Shown here piece by piece: positions 59,501 to 64,000 of a DNA stretch of 64,000 nt (positions within the stretch are counted from its first letter, which is position 1; each line of letters begins with the position of its first letter). The notes under the pieces are model-generated. The model did not search any database. It saw only the letters and a program-made list of their open reading frames with translations, and was not told the origin of the DNA. This stretch comes from Nipponacmea schrenckii (Eukaryota > Mollusca > Gastropoda > Lottiidae): assembly GCA_030562195.1 (NCBI GenBank), contig CM060200.1, positions 23,041,023 through 23,105,022 of the forward strand, written 5' to 3'. Made by a program: the position numbers and the translations under genes.

Positions 59501-62500
59501 ATCAAAATCTTAATGGTTTTTGATGTTTGCTAAAAGTTCTCACTTCATTTTTTAAACCATCAATCTGATGTGAAGATAATCACATTTTTAGTCGGTGTGA
59601 TTAATTTGAATATCGCCTGCAGTTGACATTTTCGTCTCAAAGATCACGGACAAATCACCTTATAATCATTATTTTAATTCCATTTTCACCCTAAAATAAT
59701 GATTTCCATCTATTCCAAGATGTCGACAACAGACGGAAAACTCGGGGTCAGATTGTGAAATGTCGCCACCAATTTAAACCGAGAAGATAAATGATGCAAA
59801 ATTCTTGTTAAAATATATCCTCAGGGTTCTTCGTACAAATGTGCACCGACACATAGTTTTATTCTCAAATTGTAGCCTGTGGAAATAACGGTTGGTAATA
59901 GGCTTCATGGACAATATTAGCTGACAGTTAAACATTACTAGAGATTCGGGACATGTCAACATTTTTATCCAATCATATGCTTTGAGTTTTCAAATTTAAA
60001 TGTTTTTTATGTTGTAATGAACATCTACCCTTATGCACTTTTGGAGTTAAGCGAACTTAGTTTTAATATGCGCAATAAACATTCAACATTAAAAAAAGTA
60101 ATAATACTTTTTCTGCTTTTGAAAGTTCTAGAAAGTTGAGTCGCAAATTCCAGATAGCTAAGGGAAATCTATATACCCGTGAGCTACGAAGGTGATATTG
60201 TGATAAGGAACTATTATAAAGCTGGTTATATCAATAAGGAAAAGGATCATCTATAGAATAAACATGTCAATTAGACAGAAATATAATCTTTGAGATAGAC
60301 AGAACTGTTGCTTATATGATGTGTATATCAATATTATAGACAGTATTACAATAGTTATTGATTGGATTTGAATATAGATTAGAAAATAATCCATATATAC
60401 AGCTAAACAAATATTTCAAGATAATCATTTGAACTATACAAGTTGCGTCTTAACACCGGGATTTGGTGTAAGTTTTCTGGACAATTTCAAGATCATTAGG
60501 AAAAGAGTAGGAAGGTGTTTTGCTTTCTACTTTTCTCCATACGATTTTGCTGTGACAGTGTTGCAAGTATATCCATTTATTGCCCAAATTGACTGAAAAG
60601 TCAGATCGAGTTTAGAAATGTAAAGGTCCAAGATTACGAATTAACCTCCCTTAGTTTATAGCGCAGCTGACTACCACAGACATAAGAGTTTTCACATAGT
60701 CAATCTGCCGATTCGGGTGGGTTTCGCTTTTACTTCCAAAGAAATATTAAAGACCTGTGAAAATAAAGAAGTTTAGGTTTGACATTAGCTGATATAAAAC
60801 CATTTTATCGACTTTCACCACAACAAAACTATAATTCAGTATCGAAGTTATTTTTTTTAAAATTTCCACTTATTTTATCTATCAGATAAAAAAATTGTTT
60901 CTAGTTTCAGACAATTCTTTCCTACAACATAGTCTCCATTGAATTTGAATTCTAATGACAACCATTCCTTCCTGATCTTAAAGATTGTTCAAACTAATTC
61001 ACTCTTCAACTTTAATTAAAGGAATTCTCTTTGATTCCGATAGCTGTTGAGCATTCTCATTATTTCCGGTTTCATCACCACGACGAATTAGACTAGAACG
61101 AGGCTCCGGGGAATTCAAATAGCTGGTAATTCGAGACTATTTCAGTCAAATATCTAAATGCTTAAATTAGTTTCTTTAATTTGGTTATATGTTATGAATA
61201 CGAAATGAAGGTAAAAGGAATGTTTTGTGGGTAATACATGGATCAGGTTTTGTGAATAGTGCGAGTTTAATGTGACATCTTTCAAACTATTGCCTATTAG
61301 CATTGACGACTTTAATAGTCAATTTGTCTTAACTGCTTTATGCCAAGTTATTGGTACTTGAAGTCCTTTATTCTATCTACTTCCAAGGCTAGTATCAATG
61401 CACCATTCGTATGAAAATTGTCATTTAGTAAATTAATGAAAAAATAGTCCCTTTTCTCTTTGGTATTGAACAGTAAATTAATTACTAATGGATATCTTTA
61501 AGAGGTCATAATTCATCAATCTTGCTGTATATGGATTAGGATTTTGTATTAAAAATTTGTTGACTCTTTACATGGTGGCATGTGCTTGGTTACGTCAAAC
61601 AATGGTGGTCGTGGGTTTTTATGTCGATTGCGATATGATGACCATGAATAATCATCTTTGCTCCAGTCGACTCAACTGACAACTTATATTAATAATCTGG
61701 GAAAGATCTATGTCCAATTGTTTGACCCAGGACCAGCTGGTAGAAAGGTTCCTAAGTTGTTATCTATCTAAAATATTGCCATTTTCATTTATTGTAAAAT
61801 TGAACAATCGAATTTTTATCTGATAAACGAAAATAACAGCTCACTGTCCAAATTTGAGCCTTCAAAGCCATGTGTGTATAGAATCATCCACATTTGAAAC
61901 TTAACATACATCGTCGTATATTGAGAGCGAAATTTCGATTATTCCTAGTATTTGTGAAGAAATTGTACGGTATTCGTACATTTCTAGTAATTCTGAAAAC
62001 TATTGACATAATAATATATTCAAAAAAATCAAAAGATCGTCGATGAAATAAATAAATAAATACTGTATTTTTGCCACATTTTAAAATAAGATTTTTACAA
62101 TAAAAATTGGTAGAATAGTTGTAGAAGTGTAAGGAACTCACACTCGTAATAGAACCTACTTGTTACATTTCTCAGGATTGATTAAATATATGGCGAGTTG
62201 AATAATCTGACACGACTGACGAGACATATGTTTGACACATCCTCACCCCACAGGTCAAATCTTCTTCACCCCACCGTCAACTGGGTATCAAAATATATTA
62301 ATTATACAACACCAATCCGTGATTTTTCCAAATTTCTCCAATTTCTTCTGACAGTTTTCTGACGTGACGTCATGTACAATATTTCAACCTTTCGTGCTTG
62401 AAGATATTTTTACAGATTTAGAAAAATAAGTATGTAGACATTTTGGTGTGAAAATTGGCAGGAACACTGCCAAAGACAACACGATTTTCTTTCTTACTGG

Positions 62501-63119
62501 CGGATCAAATGGGTAGATTCATCAAGTTGGGTATTTTGAGAAGTATTTTTAACGACTACGTTTGACATCCGGTTATTGATGACTGTTTACTCGTCGTTAT
62601 ATCATATGTTTTCACAACAATGGGCTCGGTTCTTGTTGAAATTCCTAAAATTAAAGAAGAGACGCTATAAAGCATGTGAATGGTATACAGTGTCGTGAAA
62701 CAAGGTTCATACTAGATTATCTGAGAACGCGTGATCCATTCCATATAAAATGAAAAGTAACGTACCATACAGTTGCAATTAATTGTCAAATGATATTTTA
62801 TTATAAAACTGTAGGAGATATCAAATCTAATCAAATCATCCACATCTATCAGAATGTCCACCAAACTACAATTGATTGAAACCGTTTATTTATGTATGCA
62901 ACAATAAAATACAGAGTAGCTTTGATGAGCCCATCACTATACATATATATTCTCTAGCTATACATGTATAGAAGTCCTTAGTTATTTCTATACAATTGAA
63001 ACTCCCTTGCATCTTAGTTCTGTCAGAAACAGAGAAGAATCAATTGGAAACGATGCTATTTGGGCAGTGATAAAATTTGGCCAAATTTTACATCAATTGA
63101 TGTGCATTGTTTCTTTTCC
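53522..63119. other. Long gene-poor stretch
   Basis: Nearly 10 kb of AT-rich sequence. ORF pairs open on both strands (for example 58050-58452) show no family or splice support. The only repeat noticed is a ~60-bp fragment of the 491-bp TTAA element at 61848-61908. Confidence 0.45.
61848..61908. repeat. Decayed fragment of the 491-bp TTAA element
   Basis: Matches aaatttgagccttcaaatcc and the following ~35 bases of the copy at 12986-13476 with several mismatches; no ends retained. Confidence 0.55.
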
Positions 63120-63430
63120 CTAATGTCATACGGTCATCTCTAATAGACCATTCACTGTAGTTGACACTTTTCAAGATGGCCGACAAGTAACTAGATAACA
63201 TTGTTTTCAACATCAAATAGAAAAACAGACTTGTCATTAACCGTGATCAACACTTCCGGTAATTAAGACATGCGCCATCAATAGGGTTGTTATCTGCTGG
63301 GATTTCAATTCAAAATCACGTGACCTCTTTGACCTGTCACCTTTTTCTCCAGAGTGAGGATTTGACATGTTTGGAATGGTCAGAAAGGTTTCCGGTTTGC
63401 AGTCTGGTTATGCAAATTAGATAATTCAAT
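63120..63430. promoter_or_regulatory. Promoter-like cluster
   Basis: In ~260 bases: CAAGATGGCCG (YY1-type), ACTTCCGGT (ETS-type), TCACGTGACC (E-box of the CLEAR type), a second TCCGG and TATGCAAAT (octamer). This density is unusual for this background. No first exon could be defined, so the gene served may lie beyond the right edge. Confidence 0.35.
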
Positions 63431-64000
63431 ACTATAAAATAAAACTAGGAAAACTGAGAACGTCAACTTAAATTGAAATAACTCATATCCGATCACTGAA
63501 AAAATGAGACCATTTGCATTACATGTCTAATTTTAGTTCCTTGTAATCTGCGAGAATCGAGACAGGTTTTTTGAACACCTCTATGTAATCTCTGTAACTA
63601 TTTGTAGCCATCATTGTATTATATTAAAATAACGTACCCTTAATTTATGACAGTTATTGAAATTTTCCGAGCTTCAAAGCTATATCAGAAATACGCCATA
63701 CCGTCTAACATTATTATGTCAAATCGTGGAGTCCGGGTAATTTAAATATTGAGTGTGTATTAAAATTACAATTTATCACGAGCATATCGAAAAAGTACTG
63801 GCTTATAAAGAATATAAGTTATAGGGCTGCTCCCATCCGGTTATACCTTGTCTGTCTCTTTTCGATATAAGACAATAAATATTTCATCATTACCTGTGAT
63901 TTTCACACCTCACCTATATTCTATTTTTACATGTCATAGACTTGGGGTAAATTTACATTTAAGCACGTTCCTCAAATAAAACTGTTAAAATTTGAAAATT
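63431..64000. other. Right-edge sequence, no gene seen
   Basis: AT-rich, no supported ORF; may be 5' UTR, intron or spacer next to the promoter-like cluster. Confidence 0.35.

Noticed and set aside
1..64000. CRISPR arrays, operons, ribosome binding sites and other prokaryotic features
   Set aside because: The sequence is intron-bearing animal nuclear DNA; the direct repeats seen are satellites and minisatellites without spacer structure.

Overview
The window is AT-rich eukaryotic nuclear DNA with GT-AG introns, many short transposon-like repeats and long gene-poor stretches. The bilaterian GIPC gene, the compact 14-exon secreted/GPI-type gene, the gene spacing and the repeat style suggest a lophotrochozoan invertebrate, most likely a mollusc. 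The species is inferred, not shown. All four genes recognised with confidence lie on the minus strand. Exon joins were checked by hand, and every intron phase closes in all four models.

Layout. 1-420: a possible last exon of a plus-strand gene cut by the window edge (weak). 1248-3420: two adjacent copies of a ~1 kb repeat with hairpin ends and a GACA-rich minisatellite. 7390-17885: a five-exon GIPC-family gene (350 aa, PDZ adaptor). Its introns hold two TTAA-flanked inverted-repeat elements, a minisatellite and a 170-bp direct repeat on either side of exon 2. 19992-25930: a 14-exon, 660-aa, cysteine-rich secreted or GPI-anchored protein. 26783-27292: a solo-LTR-like block.

27829-42672: a head-to-tail tandem duplication of ~6.5 and ~8.3 kb. 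Each unit carries one intact two-exon gene for a 708-aa protein with the hallmarks of the DAO-type FAD oxidoreductase fold. A 24-codon first exon can be recovered in both copies, with an ACCATGG start context, a conserved splice pair and a TATA-like box. Comparing the paralogs exposes insertions: a 401-bp and a 492-bp inverted-repeat element only in unit A, and a 2246-bp element only in unit B. The last has matched ends, flanking TTA, and repeated GTTCT-N5-AGAAC palindromes near its ends. It is the best candidate here for an undescribed mobile element.

42673-64000: a gene-poor third with a TTATTCG-type satellite of higher-order period 625 bp (46.5-47.8 kb), a short CCTTAA array, an unassigned ORF near 53 kb, and two promoter-like clusters (51.2 and 63.1-63.4 kb). 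No functional link between GIPC, the secreted protein and the oxidoreductase pair is apparent beyond shared strand.
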